A DNA stretch of 64,000 bases from Streptomyces humidus (GCF_014649655.1 NZ_BMTL01000010.1:124001-188000), one strand, 5' to 3'. Positions 45,602-57,148 are shown, counted from the first letter of the stretch. Program-made: numbers and translations. Notes: generated by a model not told the origin, from the sequence alone.

Positions 45602-46342
45602 ATGCGACGCTTACAGACGCGTCTTCCTGCAACGGTTGCTTTCGCCGCACTCACCGTCGGCGGGCTCTCCGCATGCGCTGCCCTCGGCCAGAAGACCTTC
45701 GAGGACGATGCAAAGGTGTCCCAGAAGATCTCCTCGATCCGTCTCGACAGCGGGAACGGCGGGGTGAAGGTGGACGCCTCGGCGGACATCTCGACGACCT
45801 CCGTGCACCGCAAGGTCAACTACCGTGGCGACAAGCCGAGTGGCACCTCGTTCAGGGTCGAGAACGGCGTCCTGACGCTCTCCGGATGCGGCAGGGACTG
45901 CGGTGTCGACTACGTCGTCGAGGTGCCCGCCGGTCTCGCGGTGACGGGAGGCACCTCCAACGGCAGTCTCACACTGACCGATGTCGGCATGGTCGATGTG
46001 CACACGGGCAACGGCGAGATCGCGGTGAACAGGACGACGGGCCCGTTGAAGCTGCGCACGTCCAACGGTGACGTGAAGGTCAAGGACGCCAAGGGCGGCG
46101 ACATCGACACGCAGACGTCGAACGGCGAGGTGACGATCCACACGGTCACCCCGCAGAACATCAGTGCCCGCACGACCAGCGGCAGCCTCACGGTCACGGC
46201 CCCGCCCGCCCACTACCAGATCTCGGCGAGCGACTCCCACGGCGACAAGAAGGTGGCTTTCGAGAACGACCCGTCGGGCAAGTACCGCTTGGACCTGTCG
46301 ACGACGAACGGTGACCTGACCGTGGAGTCGGCAGGTCGGTGA
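45602..46342 (+). CDS. DUF4097-type lipoprotein with beta-helix repeats
   Basis: 246 residues. Signal peptide with lipobox LSAC (Cys near 25). The mature part consists of short beta repeats, including TSNGSLTLTDVG, TGNGEIAVNRTTGPLKL, TSNGDVKVKDAKGGDI, TSNGEVTIHTV, TTSGSLTV and TTNGDLTVESAGR, characteristic of the DUF4097 putative adhesin fold. Two cysteines (GCGRDC) may form a disulfide. ATG 45602 follows GACGGGGGAACTTC. No obvious partner gene; function unknown beyond an envelope location. Confidence 0.82.
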   Translation: MRRLQTRLPATVAFAALTVGGLSACAALGQKTFEDDAKVSQKISSIRLDSGNGGVKVDASADISTTSVHRKVNYRGDKPSGTSFRVENGVLTLSGCGRDCGVDYVVEVPAGLAVTGGTSNGSLTLTDVGMVDVHTGNGEIAVNRTTGPLKLRTSNGDVKVKDAKGGDIDTQTSNGEVTIHTVTPQNISARTTSGSLTVTAPPAHYQISASDSHGDKKVAFENDPSGKYRLDLSTTNGDLTVESAGR

Positions 46343-46619
46343 CCTTCTTCAGCACGATCCGGCGCGGAAGTGCGAACTGCGGGTCAGCGGGGCCGAGAAG
46401 TCCGCGACGGAGAAGGTCCTGACGGCCTGCCCGGGGCAGAAACTCCCCGTGGGCGGCAACCCCACGAAGGCGGCGGGGCGTTTCCGCGCAGGCTGAACGC
46501 CCGGCTGCCCTCCGGGGTTCGCCGGGGGCGTCCCGGGGTGTGCCGACGGGTGACAGCGCACTGCCGCGGCTGCTCCGGCTGTGCCGGGAGTGCTGGGGCG
46601 TCGGACGCGGCCGCCGCGG

Positions 46620-47009
46620 CTAACGGCCGTACGGATAGCCCTGCTGATAGGGGTTGCCCTGCGCCGCTCCGTACGCCGGTGCCGGCTGCTGGGGCTTCTT
46701 GTCGAAGACCGCGAACAGCAGCAGCACCGTCGCCGTCAGCAGGGCCGTCATGAAGGTCAGGCCGAAGTAGGCGTCCGCGTCGTCGTCGCCCGAGACCGCC
46801 GTCATGGTCACGATCGAGCCCTCGTAGAGGAAGAACGCCCCGACGGCCGTCCAGTCGGAGAGCAGCCCGCGGCGGATCGCCGCGTAGAGGAAGGGCACCC
46901 AAGCAAGGAAGCCCAGTGAGCCCCACACCAGGGCCGTCCACGCAAGCCGCTGGAACCAGCCGGCCTCCAGCCGTCTGTTCTCGCCCGTAGCCGTCGTCGG
47001 CATCGTCAT
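46620..47009 (-). CDS. small membrane protein with Pro/Tyr-rich tail
   Basis: 129 residues. Three hydrophobic segments: about 23-45 (WTALVWGSLGFLAWVPFLYAA), 52-72 and 82-102 (FGLTFMTALLTATVLLLFAVF). The cytoplasmic-looking tail is PAPAYGAAQGNPYQQGYPYGR, similar in composition to the tails of the propeller proteins at 2.6-6.5 kb. GGGGGCGAC precedes the ATG at 47009. Function unknown. On its left, 46343-46619 holds no supported gene. Confidence 0.75.
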   Translation of the reverse strand: MTMPTTATGENRRLEAGWFQRLAWTALVWGSLGFLAWVPFLYAAIRRGLLSDWTAVGAFFLYEGSIVTMTAVSGDDDADAYFGLTFMTALLTATVLLLFAVFDKKPQQPAPAYGAAQGNPYQQGYPYGR

Positions 47010-47328
47010 GTCGCCCCCAAGTCACCAGGGGCCAAGGGTAGGCCACGGACCGACCGGGGCGCGGACCATGTCGGAGCGTTGCTTCTTTACCGTGACATGA
47101 GCGAATCTTGCCGCTTCGCGGGACCTGTGTTTCCCGGTCACAGGGACACCGCGGGGTAACGTGCGATCCGTTTTGCGGTCCAGGACGTCGAGACGACACC
47201 GTATCGTCGTGCTCCGAGCGCAGAACACCAGGAGCCCCGCGCGACGCAGCGCACCACAGGCAGACCTGGCGAGAAACAGGCGTACGCGCTGTCGGCGCCG
47301 TGCGCACAGACGAACGATGGGGTGGGGG
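47010..47328. other. divergent region before the DUF1906 gene
   Basis: Contains promoters for both flanking genes. An open frame runs upstream of 47329 in the DUF1906 register but is Arg-rich and precedes the true signal peptide, so it is not counted as coding. CCTGTGTTTCCCGGTCACAGG near 47127-47147 is a partial inverted repeat. No clear promoter boxes. Confidence 0.5.
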
Positions 47329-48159
47329 ATGGCCGAGCACCGGCAGTCCAGGAAGCGCAGATACATCACGTGGGGCGTGGCCGGAGCGGCCGTCCTCGCG
47401 GGGGCGGGCATAGCCGCCCAGACGTCGATGGCGGCCACCGTCTGGCCCGCCCAGAAGACGTACACCGGCCGTGCCTTCGACACCTGCACCGCGCCCTCGT
47501 CGGCCGCGATGAAGGCCTGGAAGACCGACGGCTACTACGGCGGCGCGGCCGTGTACGTGGGCGGCAAGAACCGGGGCTGTGCCCAGCCCAACCTGACCGC
47601 CTCCTGGGTGAAGTCGGTCAACACGCTCGGCTGGAAGCTCATCCCGCTGTACGTCGGCGCCCAGCCGCCCTGCCAGACCGGCTCCAGCCCCGAGAAGATC
47701 ACCGCCGCCACGGCGACCTCCCTGGGCGCGACCGACGCGGCGGACGCCGTCGCCAAGGCGTCCGCCCTCGGCATGAAGGCGGGCAGCCCGATCTACCTCG
47801 ACATGGAGGCGTACGACATCACGAACAAGTCGTGCAACGATGCCGTGCTGGCCTACGTGCGCTCCTTCAGCAAGACGCTGCGCGCCAAGACCTACCGCGC
47901 GGGCTACTACGGCTTCAGCAGCTCCAGCGCGAAGGCGATCGCCACCGCGACGAACAAGACGGACCTGCCGGGCAACCTCTGGTACGCCCTGTGGGACAAG
48001 AAGGACACCACGACCACGGACTGGCCCTGGGGCGCGACCCAGTTCACCGACCACAGCCGCGGCCACCAGTACCAGGTGAACAGCAAGGAGACCCGCGGCG
48101 GCTACACGATCACCGTGGACCGCGACACGTGGGACGCGCCGGTCGCCCTGGTCGGCTGA
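47329..48159 (+). CDS. secreted DUF1906 (glycoside-hydrolase-like) protein
   Basis: 276 residues. Basic N-terminus and signal peptide (RKRRYITWGVAGAAVLAGAG, cleavage about AQTSMAA). The mature domain begins TYTGRAFDTCTAPSSAAMKAW and has YVGGKNRGC, LIPLYVGAQPPC, SPIYLDMEAYD and TYRAGYYGFSSSSAKAI, the TIM-barrel-like DUF1906 family with a conserved acidic pair in YLDMEAYD. Cysteine pairs suggest disulfides. Probable cell-wall-active hydrolase; substrate unproven. The start is uncertain: 47329 (MAEHRQSRK) or 47317; GGGGTGGGG overlaps the region just before. Confidence 0.85.
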   Translation: MAEHRQSRKRRYITWGVAGAAVLAGAGIAAQTSMAATVWPAQKTYTGRAFDTCTAPSSAAMKAWKTDGYYGGAAVYVGGKNRGCAQPNLTASWVKSVNTLGWKLIPLYVGAQPPCQTGSSPEKITAATATSLGATDAADAVAKASALGMKAGSPIYLDMEAYDITNKSCNDAVLAYVRSFSKTLRAKTYRAGYYGFSSSSAKAIATATNKTDLPGNLWYALWDKKDTTTTDWPWGATQFTDHSRGHQYQVNSKETRGGYTITVDRDTWDAPVALVG

Positions 48160-48392
48160 GCGCGGCCCGCGCGGGCGGGGCTGGGCGCTCGCACCGACGA
48201 GCGGGCGGCGAGCGGGCGCGGCGGTGCCCGAAGTCCTGGTGAATCGTTGGTCGAATGGGTTGGCCCCAGGCCTGCCACTGCCTACCATCGATCATCGCAA
48301 GACCTTGTGCGCCCGCCCGTCGCCCGGCCACCACCCCTGGTGGAGGCGCTGCGCGGCGCACCTGTTTATTGCAATCTCCTCAGGAGGTTTCC

Positions 48393-49037
48393 TTGCACCG
48401 CCGTCGTCGCACCGCGCTCCTGCTGTCCGCCGTGATCGCGGCGGCCCCTCTTCTGGCCGCCTGCGGGAACGACGCGCATCCCGGCGCGGCCGCCGTCGTC
48501 GGCGGGCAGCGGATCACCGTCGCGCAACTGGAGAGCCGGGTCAAGGAGGTCCGCGCCGCCCAGCGCGCCGCCGTCGCCGACGAAGCGCAGTACGCGCAGG
48601 CCGTCGCCCAGACCGGCACTCTCACCCGCGACACCCTGCACGGCATGGTCCTCGACCGGGTGCTGCAACGGGCCGCCGAGGACGCGGGCGTCACCGTCAC
48701 GCCCCGCGACGTGCAGCAGATGCGGGCCGGGCTGGAACAGCAGGCCGGCGGCCCGGAGGGGCTCCAGAAGGCGTGGCTCCAGCAGTACGGCATTCCGCCG
48801 CAGCGCCTCGACGAGAACCTCCGCCTCCAGCTGGAGGCCCAGAGACTCGCCGCCCGGCTCGGCACGAACACCAGCCAGCCCGCTTTCTGGAACGCCCTGT
48901 CCAAGGCGTCCAAGACCCTCGACGTCGACCTCAATCCGCGCTACGGCAGCTGGGACGCCCGCAAGGTGGCCCGCGTCGACGCGAAGACCCCCTGGGTACG
49001 CGAGATCTCGACGGCGGGAACCCAGCAGCCGACGTGA
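48393..49037 (+). CDS. SurA N-terminal-like lipoprotein, TTG start
   Basis: 214 residues. A TTG start at 48393 is chosen because a perfect CAGGAGG lies five bases upstream, and it opens a proper lipoprotein signal (LHRRRRTALLLSAVIAAAPLLAAC). The mature part AAVVGGQRITVAQLESRVKEV, then LDRVLQRAAEDAGVTVTPRDVQQ, is the SurA/PpiC N-terminal chaperone fold. No PPIase parvulin domain follows, so it probably acts as a chaperone or holdase for exported proteins. It lies just upstream of mazG, a conserved streptomycete pairing as I remember it. Confidence 0.87.
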   Translation: MHRRRRTALLLSAVIAAAPLLAACGNDAHPGAAAVVGGQRITVAQLESRVKEVRAAQRAAVADEAQYAQAVAQTGTLTRDTLHGMVLDRVLQRAAEDAGVTVTPRDVQQMRAGLEQQAGGPEGLQKAWLQQYGIPPQRLDENLRLQLEAQRLAARLGTNTSQPAFWNALSKASKTLDVDLNPRYGSWDARKVARVDAKTPWVREISTAGTQQPT

Positions 49038-49131
49038 CGACGGCGCCCCGCGGACAGCACCGGTGCGACTTGTCCGCCGGGCCTGTGGACAACTCGTGGG
49101 GCCGTCGGCGGGTGTGGGTTACGTTCGAGGT

Positions 49132-50235
49132 GTGAACGCATCCAGCCCGTCCAGCGGCAGCTCCTTCAGCGGCAGGTCATCCAGCGGCAGCCCGTCCGGC
49201 GGTCCGGCCGTGGTCTCCGAAGACTCCCCGGCCCCCGGCCGTATCGTCCTGCTCACCACGAGTCACCGCGTCGCCCCCGGCCTGCTGTCCTGGCCCGCCT
49301 GGCAGGCCCTGCGCACGGCGGACCGGGTGCTGTGCGCGGACGGCGCGCACCCCCAGCTGCCCTATCTGCGGGACGCGGGGCTCACGGTCGAGGAGACGTC
49401 CCCGACCGCCGAGGGCCTCGTCGCCGACTGCGCGGGCGGCCGCACGGCCGTGGTCGTGGCGACCGGCGAGGGCGAGCCGGCGCTCACGGACGGGCTGGCC
49501 CGGATGGCGGGCTCCGGCCGGGTGGCGATGCCCGAGCTGGAGCTGCTCCCCGCCTCCTACGACCTGCCCGGGGCACGCCTCCTCGACCTCGTCCAGGTCA
49601 TGGACCGCATCCGCGCCGAGTGCCCCTGGTCCTCCCGGCAGACCCACCGGGGCCTGGCGAAGTACGCGGTCGAGGAGTCGTACGAACTGGTCGAGGCGAT
49701 CGAGGACGGCGACCGTGACGAGCTCCGTGAGGAACTGGGCGACGTCCTGCTCCAGGTCGTCTTCCACGCCCGTATAGCCGAGGAGGACGAGGAGTCCCCG
49801 TTCTCCGTCGACGACGTCGCGGGCACGATCGTCGCCAAGCTCATCCATCGCCACCCCCATGTCTTCGGCGACGCCACGGCCACGACCCCCGAGGAGGTCA
49901 AGGAGCACTGGCTGCGCACGAAGGCGGCCGAGAAGCGGCGCGAATCCGTGACGGACGGCGTCCCCCTCCACCAGCCCGGACTTGCCCTCGCCGCCAAGCT
50001 GGCGGCACGGGCCCGGACGGCGGGACTGGACGTGCCGCTGCCGACAGCCGACGGCACAGGCGCGGCGGGCGCGGGCGCGGGCACGGACGGCACGGGAGCC
50101 GAGGGCATCGGCTACGAACTGCTGGCCCTCGCCGCCCGCGCCGAGTCCGAGGGCGTGGACCCCGAGGCGGCGCTCCGAGCGGCGGCCCGGGCGTACCGGG
50201 ACGCGATCCGAGCCGCTGAAGGGGTGGCGGGTTAG
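49132..50235 (+). CDS. mazG: nucleoside triphosphate pyrophosphohydrolase MazG with methylase-like N-terminus
   Basis: 367 residues. The MazG core begins near residue 160 (LLDLVQVMDRIRAECPWSSRQTH), with the metal-binding EESYELVEAIEDGD and EELGDVLLQVVFHARIAEE motifs, then IHRHPHVFGD. The first ~150 residues (IVLLTTSHRVAPGLLSW...VVVATGEGEPALTDG) look like a reduced tetrapyrrole-methylase fold, as in YabN-type fusions. An Ala/Gly-rich insertion lies near 305-325. It hydrolyses (d)NTPs, clearing damaged nucleotides. GTG 49132 has GAGG almost directly before it, so a leaderless or weak start is likely. Confidence 0.92.
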   Translation: MNASSPSSGSSFSGRSSSGSPSGGPAVVSEDSPAPGRIVLLTTSHRVAPGLLSWPAWQALRTADRVLCADGAHPQLPYLRDAGLTVEETSPTAEGLVADCAGGRTAVVVATGEGEPALTDGLARMAGSGRVAMPELELLPASYDLPGARLLDLVQVMDRIRAECPWSSRQTHRGLAKYAVEESYELVEAIEDGDRDELREELGDVLLQVVFHARIAEEDEESPFSVDDVAGTIVAKLIHRHPHVFGDATATTPEEVKEHWLRTKAAEKRRESVTDGVPLHQPGLALAAKLAARARTAGLDVPLPTADGTGAAGAGAGTDGTGAEGIGYELLALAARAESEGVDPEAALRAAARAYRDAIRAAEGVAG

Positions 50236-50345
50236 GACCGGGGAGCACCACGGGTGGCTTCAGCGGCACGGGCACGCGCCCCCCGCCTCCCGCCCGCACC
50301 AGGGGCGTGCTCCCGTCGCTGTTCGACGAGAGCACGGCAACCGGA

Positions 50346-50435
50346 GCGACCAACGCGACCGTGGCGAGCAGGGCGAGCAGGGCGACCAGGATGAGCCGGG
50401 CGGGCAGGGCGACTGCGGCGACCAGGGCGACCGGG
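50346..50435. repeat. 9-base-period tandem repeat between mazG and the P450 gene
   Basis: Ten consecutive 9-mers in strict register, based on GCGACCAGG / GCGAGCAGG (GCGACCAAC, GCGACCGTG, GCGAGCAGG twice, GCGACCAGG, ATGAGCCGG, GCGGGCAGG, GCGACTGCG, GCGACCAGG, GCGACCGGG). It lies in the 250-base gap between genes. Confidence 0.85.
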
Positions 50436-50487
50436 GGCGAACGGGTGCTCGCGTCGTCCTCGCCGGGAACCCGGCTACCGTCGAGGA

Positions 50488-51798
50488 GTGACCAACCAGC
50501 CCCGCCCCCAGGCCGACGTCCCGCCCGCTCCCGAGCTGTTCACCTGGGAGTTCGCCACCGACCCCTACCCCGCCTACGCCTGGCTGCGCGAGCACGCCCC
50601 CGTGCACCGCACCGAGTTGCCCAGCGGGGTCGAGGCCTGGCTGGTCACCCGGTACGCCGACGCGAAAGAGGCCCTCGCCGACCAGCGGCTGTCCAAGAAC
50701 CCGGCGCACCACGACGAGCCGGCCCACGCCAGGGGGAAGACCGGCATCCCCGGTGAGCGCAAGGCCGAGCTGATGACGCATCTGCTGAACATCGACCCGC
50801 CCGACCACACCCGGCTGCGCCGGCTCGTCAGCAAGGCGTTCACGCCCCGCCGGGTCGCCGAGTTCGCCCCCAGGGTGCAGGAGCTGACCGATCGTCTCCT
50901 CGACCGGTTCGCGGGCGAGGGCGAGGCCGACCTGATCCACGACTTCGCCTTCCCCCTGCCCATCTACGCCATCTGCGACCTCCTGGGCGTCCCGCGCGAG
51001 GACCAGGACGACTTCAGGGACTGGGCGGGCATGATGATCCGGCACGGCGGGGGCCCGCGCGGCGGCGTCGCGCGGTCGGTGAAGAAGATGCGCGGCTATC
51101 TGCTGGAGCTCATCCACCGCAAACGCGCGGAGCTGCCCGCTCGGCCGGCTCCCGGCGAGGACCTCATCTCCGGCCTCATCCGCGCCTCCGACCACGGCGA
51201 GCACCTCACCGAGAACGAGGCCGCCGCCATGGCCTTCATCCTGTTGTTCGCGGGCTTCGAGACGACGGTCAACCTCATCGGCAACGGGGCCTACGCCCTC
51301 CTCACCCATCCCGAGCAGCGCGCCCGTCTCCAGAGGTCGCTCACCGAGGACGGCGGCGACCACTCCCTCCTGGAGACCGGGATCGAGGAACTCCTGCGCT
51401 ACGACGGCCCCGTGGAGCTGGCGACCTGGCGGTACGCGACCGAGCCGCTCCGTATCGGCGGACAGGACATCGCGCCCGGGGACCCCGTCCTCGTCGTCCT
51501 CGCCGCAGCCGACCGTGACCCGGCGCGTTTCACGGATCCCGACGCGCTCGACCTCTCCCGCCGTGACAACCAGCACCTCGGCTACGGCCACGGCATCCAC
51601 TACTGCCTCGGCGCACCGCTGGCCCGGCTGGAGGGCCGGACCGCGCTGGCCACCCTCCTCACCCGTCTGCCCGACCTCCGACTGGCGGCGAATCCAGCCG
51701 AGTTGAGGTGGCGCGGCGGCCTCATCATGCGCGGACTGCGGACGTTGCCGGTGCAGTTCGCTCCGGAGCGTTCCGGCGCACGTCCGGGCCGGATCTGA
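50488..51798 (+). CDS. cytochrome P450
   Basis: 436 residues. I-helix FAGFETTVNLIG with the acid/alcohol region shifted to E-T-T, ExxR in EELLRYDGP, and the haem loop YGHGIHYCLGAPLARLEG with Cys373 as iron ligand. The Phe before GHG is Tyr here, a mild variation. Residues 85-95 (LNIDPPDHTRLRRLVSKAFTP) are typical of actinomycete class I P450s. It needs a ferredoxin and reductase; none is adjacent. Substrate unknown, and the gene stands alone between mazG and an rpf gene. GTG 50488 has GAGGA close upstream. Confidence 0.95.
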   Translation: MTNQPRPQADVPPAPELFTWEFATDPYPAYAWLREHAPVHRTELPSGVEAWLVTRYADAKEALADQRLSKNPAHHDEPAHARGKTGIPGERKAELMTHLLNIDPPDHTRLRRLVSKAFTPRRVAEFAPRVQELTDRLLDRFAGEGEADLIHDFAFPLPIYAICDLLGVPREDQDDFRDWAGMMIRHGGGPRGGVARSVKKMRGYLLELIHRKRAELPARPAPGEDLISGLIRASDHGEHLTENEAAAMAFILLFAGFETTVNLIGNGAYALLTHPEQRARLQRSLTEDGGDHSLLETGIEELLRYDGPVELATWRYATEPLRIGGQDIAPGDPVLVVLAAADRDPARFTDPDALDLSRRDNQHLGYGHGIHYCLGAPLARLEGRTALATLLTRLPDLRLAANPAELRWRGGLIMRGLRTLPVQFAPERSGARPGRI

Positions 51799-51886
51799 CC
51801 GCATGCCGGCCGGAGTGTGACCATGCGGCGGAGCAAAGGTGACCAGTCCTCAACTCTGTGATCTTCACGTGATCTGCGCGGCATGA

Positions 51887-51899
51887 ACTTGTGACAAGT
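51887..51899. promoter_or_regulatory. near-palindrome upstream of the first rpf gene
   Basis: ACTTGTGACAAGT is a 13-base near-perfect palindrome, 89 bases before the start codon. A second similar half (CTGTGATCTTCACGTGATC) lies 25-35 bases further upstream. It may be a regulator site (a Crp-type role is known for rpf genes in Streptomyces); the match to a Crp consensus is not good. Confidence 0.4.
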
Positions 51900-51987
51900 G
51901 ATCGTGTGCCGATACGTTCACTCGTCAGCGCGACGAGCCGGTCTCGGACGCCGCGCCGGTACTGCTGTCCAGAGAAAGGCCCCTCGC

Positions 51988-53055
51988 ATGCTTTCCGGGA
52001 ACGGTCGACACCGTCGCCCCCGTCAGGCTCCGGCCCTCCTCGTCGCAGCCGGGGTGACCGGCTCGGCCATCGCCATCCCGCTGCTCGCCGCCTCCGGCGC
52101 CAGCGCCGCCGACGGCACGGTGTGGGACAAGGTGGCGCAGTGCGAGACCGGTGGCTCGTGGAGCGCCGACAAGGGCGACGGCGAGTTCGGCGGCCTGAGC
52201 CTCAGCCAGAAGGACTGGGAGGCGTACGGCGGGCTCGACTACGCGACCCATCCCGATCTGGCCAGCCGCAACCAGCAGATCGCGGTGGCGCAGAAGGTGC
52301 TCGCGGCCCAGGGCGTCGGCGCGTGGGGGACCTGCGGGCTGACCTCCGGCCTCACCAAGGCGAACGGCGCGCTGTCCGTGGACACGGGCGTGGCGGGCGA
52401 CTCCGGTTCGCCCTCCTCCGGATTGTCCGATCTGTCCAAGGGCTTGTCCGGATCCTCGGGCTCGTCGGGTTCCTCGGGTTCGCCGGGCTCCTCCGACGCC
52501 TCGGGTGACAGTTCCTCCGGTGCGACGGGTTCGTCCGACTCGTCAGCAGATCCCTCCAGTTCCCCCTCGGGATCCCCTTCCTCCCCTTCGTCTTCTTCCT
52601 CCTCTTCGTCGCCTTCCTCCCCCGCCGTGGGTAGCTCCACCGGTTCCGCCGGGGGCAAGGGTTCGGCCGGTGCGGGTGACGCACTGGGGGCCGACGGCTC
52701 GCCCACGATCACCCCGGAAGCGGACGAGTCCGACAAGTCGGTCCAGGAAGTGGGTTCCTGGAGCCTCGTCGACACCGGATCCCTCGGCTCCGGCCGGCAT
52801 CGCGGGGCCACCGCCGACGAGGACGCGGCCAAGAGCGCCGCGGACGTCGCGACGAACGACGCCGCCCCCGCCTCGGCGGGGCGGCACGCCGCGGCCACCT
52901 ATGTCGTCCAGGAGGGGGACTCGCTCGTCTCCATCGCCGACTCCCTTGGGCTCGACGGCGGATGGCGCGCGCTGTACGCCGAGAACAGGGAGCTCATCGG
53001 CGCCGACCCGGGCGACATCGCCCCCGGTCAGACCCTCGACACAGGGGTCCAATAG
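51988..53055 (+). CDS. resuscitation-promoting factor-like secreted transglycosylase with LysM domain
   Basis: 355 residues. Signal peptide (about 1-41, ending GASAA), an Rpf/lysozyme-like domain at about 42-115 (WDKVAQCETGGSWSADKG with the catalytic Glu near 50, then YGGLDYATHPD and QKVLAAQGVGAWGTC). A Ser/Gly/Pro-rich linker of some 180 residues follows, then a C-terminal LysM (TYVVQEGDSLVSIADSLGL...APGQTLD, about 305-350). It cleaves peptidoglycan during germination or regrowth. The linker is unusually Ser-rich and repetitive. ATG 51988 follows GAGAAAGG. No riboswitch precedes this copy, unlike its neighbour. Confidence 0.93.
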   Translation: MLSGNGRHRRPRQAPALLVAAGVTGSAIAIPLLAASGASAADGTVWDKVAQCETGGSWSADKGDGEFGGLSLSQKDWEAYGGLDYATHPDLASRNQQIAVAQKVLAAQGVGAWGTCGLTSGLTKANGALSVDTGVAGDSGSPSSGLSDLSKGLSGSSGSSGSSGSPGSSDASGDSSSGATGSSDSSADPSSSPSGSPSSPSSSSSSSSPSSPAVGSSTGSAGGKGSAGAGDALGADGSPTITPEADESDKSVQEVGSWSLVDTGSLGSGRHRGATADEDAAKSAADVATNDAAPASAGRHAAATYVVQEGDSLVSIADSLGLDGGWRALYAENRELIGADPGDIAPGQTLDTGVQ

Positions 53056-53157
53056 GGCGCAAAACCCGGTAAAAACAGCGGGAGTTCACGTCATGTTTCG
53101 CGTTGAATGTCCGGTTTGGTGAAAGTGTGGGATGAGTCTCAGAAGCCCTGATCGTCT

Positions 53158-53187
53158 TTGAAATTCGGCGGATCACGTGTCTACGGT
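53158..53187 (+). promoter_or_regulatory. probable sigma-HrdB promoter of rpfA
   Basis: TTGAAA (53158-53163) and TACGGT (53182-53187) are separated by 18 bases, a good match to the streptomycete housekeeping consensus TTGACN-N16-18-TAGNNT. A start near 53194 would place the c-di-AMP riboswitch at the very 5' end of the transcript. Confidence 0.65.
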
Positions 53188-53221
53188 CGAGGCCGCTCGG
53201 CAACCCGAGCCCCGGCCGTCG

Positions 53222-54159
<938 letters not shown>

Positions 54160-54248
54160 CCCCCGCCTCCCTGAGAGGCCACGGCGTCCCCGTCGTCGAG
54201 GCCGGCACGCCGAAGACCTCGTGACGGCCGCGCCCGTCCCCACGGGCC

Positions 54249-54298
54249 CCCGCTCCGGTGCATTTTCCCCCGTATGCACCGGAGCGGGTTTTCTCTTT
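54249..54298 (+). terminator. intrinsic terminator of rpfA
   Basis: A perfect 14-base stem, CCCGCTCCGGTGCA / TGCACCGGAGCGGG, with a 12-base loop is followed by TTTTCTCTTT. This is one of the few sites in the window with a real T-run. Confidence 0.95.
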
Positions 54299-55861
<1,563 letters not shown>

Positions 55862-55908
55862 GCGCGGCAGGGGCCGGCCCCGCCAGGGGCAGAGCTCAGC
55901 CAGTCGTA

Positions 55909-55953
55909 CGTACGTCCCCGTACCCGGTCCCGTACCGTGTGCGGGGACGTACG
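55909..55953 (+). terminator. hairpin after eno
   Basis: CGTACGTCCCCG pairs perfectly with CGGGGACGTACG; the stem extends by three more pairs beyond one mismatch, with a 21-base loop. It lies about 48 bases after the enolase stop and could give partial termination before divIC. Confidence 0.7.
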
Positions 55954-56065
55954 CACGTGACGGGGAGGCGCAGCCCATGGCCCGTGCCGTGCTGCCCCGG
56001 GGGACGGCCCCCGGACCCCCGGCCGACCAGCAGGCGCCGGAAGTACTGATGCGAGGTGAGCTGTC

Positions 56066-56536
56066 ATGACCGGCCGGGACCGGTTCTCCACCGCGACCAG
56101 GATCAAGCTGCTCGGCGAGCAGACCGCGGCCCGGGTCTACCGCTCCCAGACGAAGCGCCAGGCGCGCCGCTCCCGGCTCACCGGGCGCGCGGCCCTGCTG
56201 GCCCTCGTCCTGTGCACGCTGATCGTCGCCCTGGCCTACCCCATGCGCCAGTACGTCTCCCAGCGCGCCGAGGTCGCCGACCTGGAGCGCGAGAAGCGGC
56301 AGGCAGGCGAGCGCGTGCAGCAGCTGCGCGACCTGAAGGCGCGCTGGCAGGACGACGCGTACGCCGAGCAGCAGATCCGGCAGCGGCTGCACTACGTGCT
56401 GCCGGGGGAGACCGGCTACATCGTCGTCGACCCGGACGCGGCCCGGCAGTCCCGGGCCGACCTCGGTGCGGCGGACCGCCCCTGGTACTCGAACGTCTGG
56501 GACAGGGTCGACTCGTCGGACGCCGCCGACCAGTGA
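56066..56536 (+). CDS. divIC: septum formation initiator (DivIC/FtsB family)
   Basis: 156 residues. Basic cytoplasmic N-terminus (about 1-48), one membrane helix (about 50-70, LLALVLCTLIVALAYPM), then an extracellular coiled coil (VADLEREKRQAGERVQQLRDLKARW) and the family end AEQQIRQRLHYVLPGETGYIVVDP. This is the bitopic divisome component that works with DivIB/FtsQ and FtsL. It keeps the usual actinobacterial order after eno. GAGGTGAGCTGTC precedes the ATG. Confidence 0.94.
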   Translation: MTGRDRFSTATRIKLLGEQTAARVYRSQTKRQARRSRLTGRAALLALVLCTLIVALAYPMRQYVSQRAEVADLEREKRQAGERVQQLRDLKARWQDDAYAEQQIRQRLHYVLPGETGYIVVDPDAARQSRADLGAADRPWYSNVWDRVDSSDAADQ

Positions 56537-56557
56537 CCGACCGATAGAAAGACAGGC

Positions 56558-57148
56558 ATGGAAACACCCCCGCCGACCACCGCGCGCACCGAGCCCACGG
56601 ACGCGGACGTCGAGGCATTCAGGCAGCAGCTCGGACGCCCGCCGCGCGGTCTGCGCGCGATCGCGCACCGCTGCCCGTGCGGACAGCCGGACGTCGTCGA
56701 GACGGCCCCGCGGCTGCCCGACGGCACGCCCTTCCCGACGCTGTACTACCTGACGTGCCCGAAGGCCAACTCGGCGATCGGCACGCTGGAGGCGAACGGC
56801 GTGATGAAGGAGATGACGGAGCGGCTGCAGAGCGACCCGGAGCTCGCCGCCTCCTACCGCGCCGCGCACGAGGACTACGTCCGGCGCCGGGACGAGATCG
56901 AGGAGCTGAAGAACTTCCCCAGCGCGGGCGGCATGCCGGACCGGGTGAAGTGCCTGCACGTGCTGGTGGCGCACTCCCTGGCGGCGGGCCCGGGCGTGAA
57001 CCCGCTCGGCGACGAGGCCTTGGCGATGCTCCCGCAGTGGTGGCGCAAGGGCGCGTGCGTGACCGTCGCGACGGACTCCGCGACGGGCACTGCCACGGGC
57101 TCCGCGACGGACTCCGCCTCGGACTCGGCGACGGGGGAGGCGCGGTGA
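56558..57148 (+). CDS. DUF501 domain protein
   Basis: 196 residues. The DUF501 core is intact: FRQQLGRPPRGLRAIAHRCPCGQPDVVETAPRLPDGTPFPTLYYLTCPKA (in pieces), then NFPSAGGMPDRVKCLHVLVAHSLA and GVNPLGDEAL. Two cysteine pairs (HRCPCG, TCPKA) could bind metal. The C-terminus is an added four-residue repeat (ATDS/ATGT/ATGS/ATDS/ASDS), encoded by a 12-base tandem repeat. Starts 21 bases after divIC and overlaps ppx by four bases, so the three are an operon. Molecular function unknown. Confidence 0.92.
   Translation: METPPPTTARTEPTDADVEAFRQQLGRPPRGLRAIAHRCPCGQPDVVETAPRLPDGTPFPTLYYLTCPKANSAIGTLEANGVMKEMTERLQSDPELAASYRAAHEDYVRRRDEIEELKNFPSAGGMPDRVKCLHVLVAHSLAAGPGVNPLGDEALAMLPQWWRKGACVTVATDSATGTATGSATDSASDSATGEAR

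Noticed and set aside
50236..50345. Possible small gene between mazG and the P450 gene
   Set aside because: Open frames here are shadows or run into the 9-base repeat; no start signal and no coding bias.
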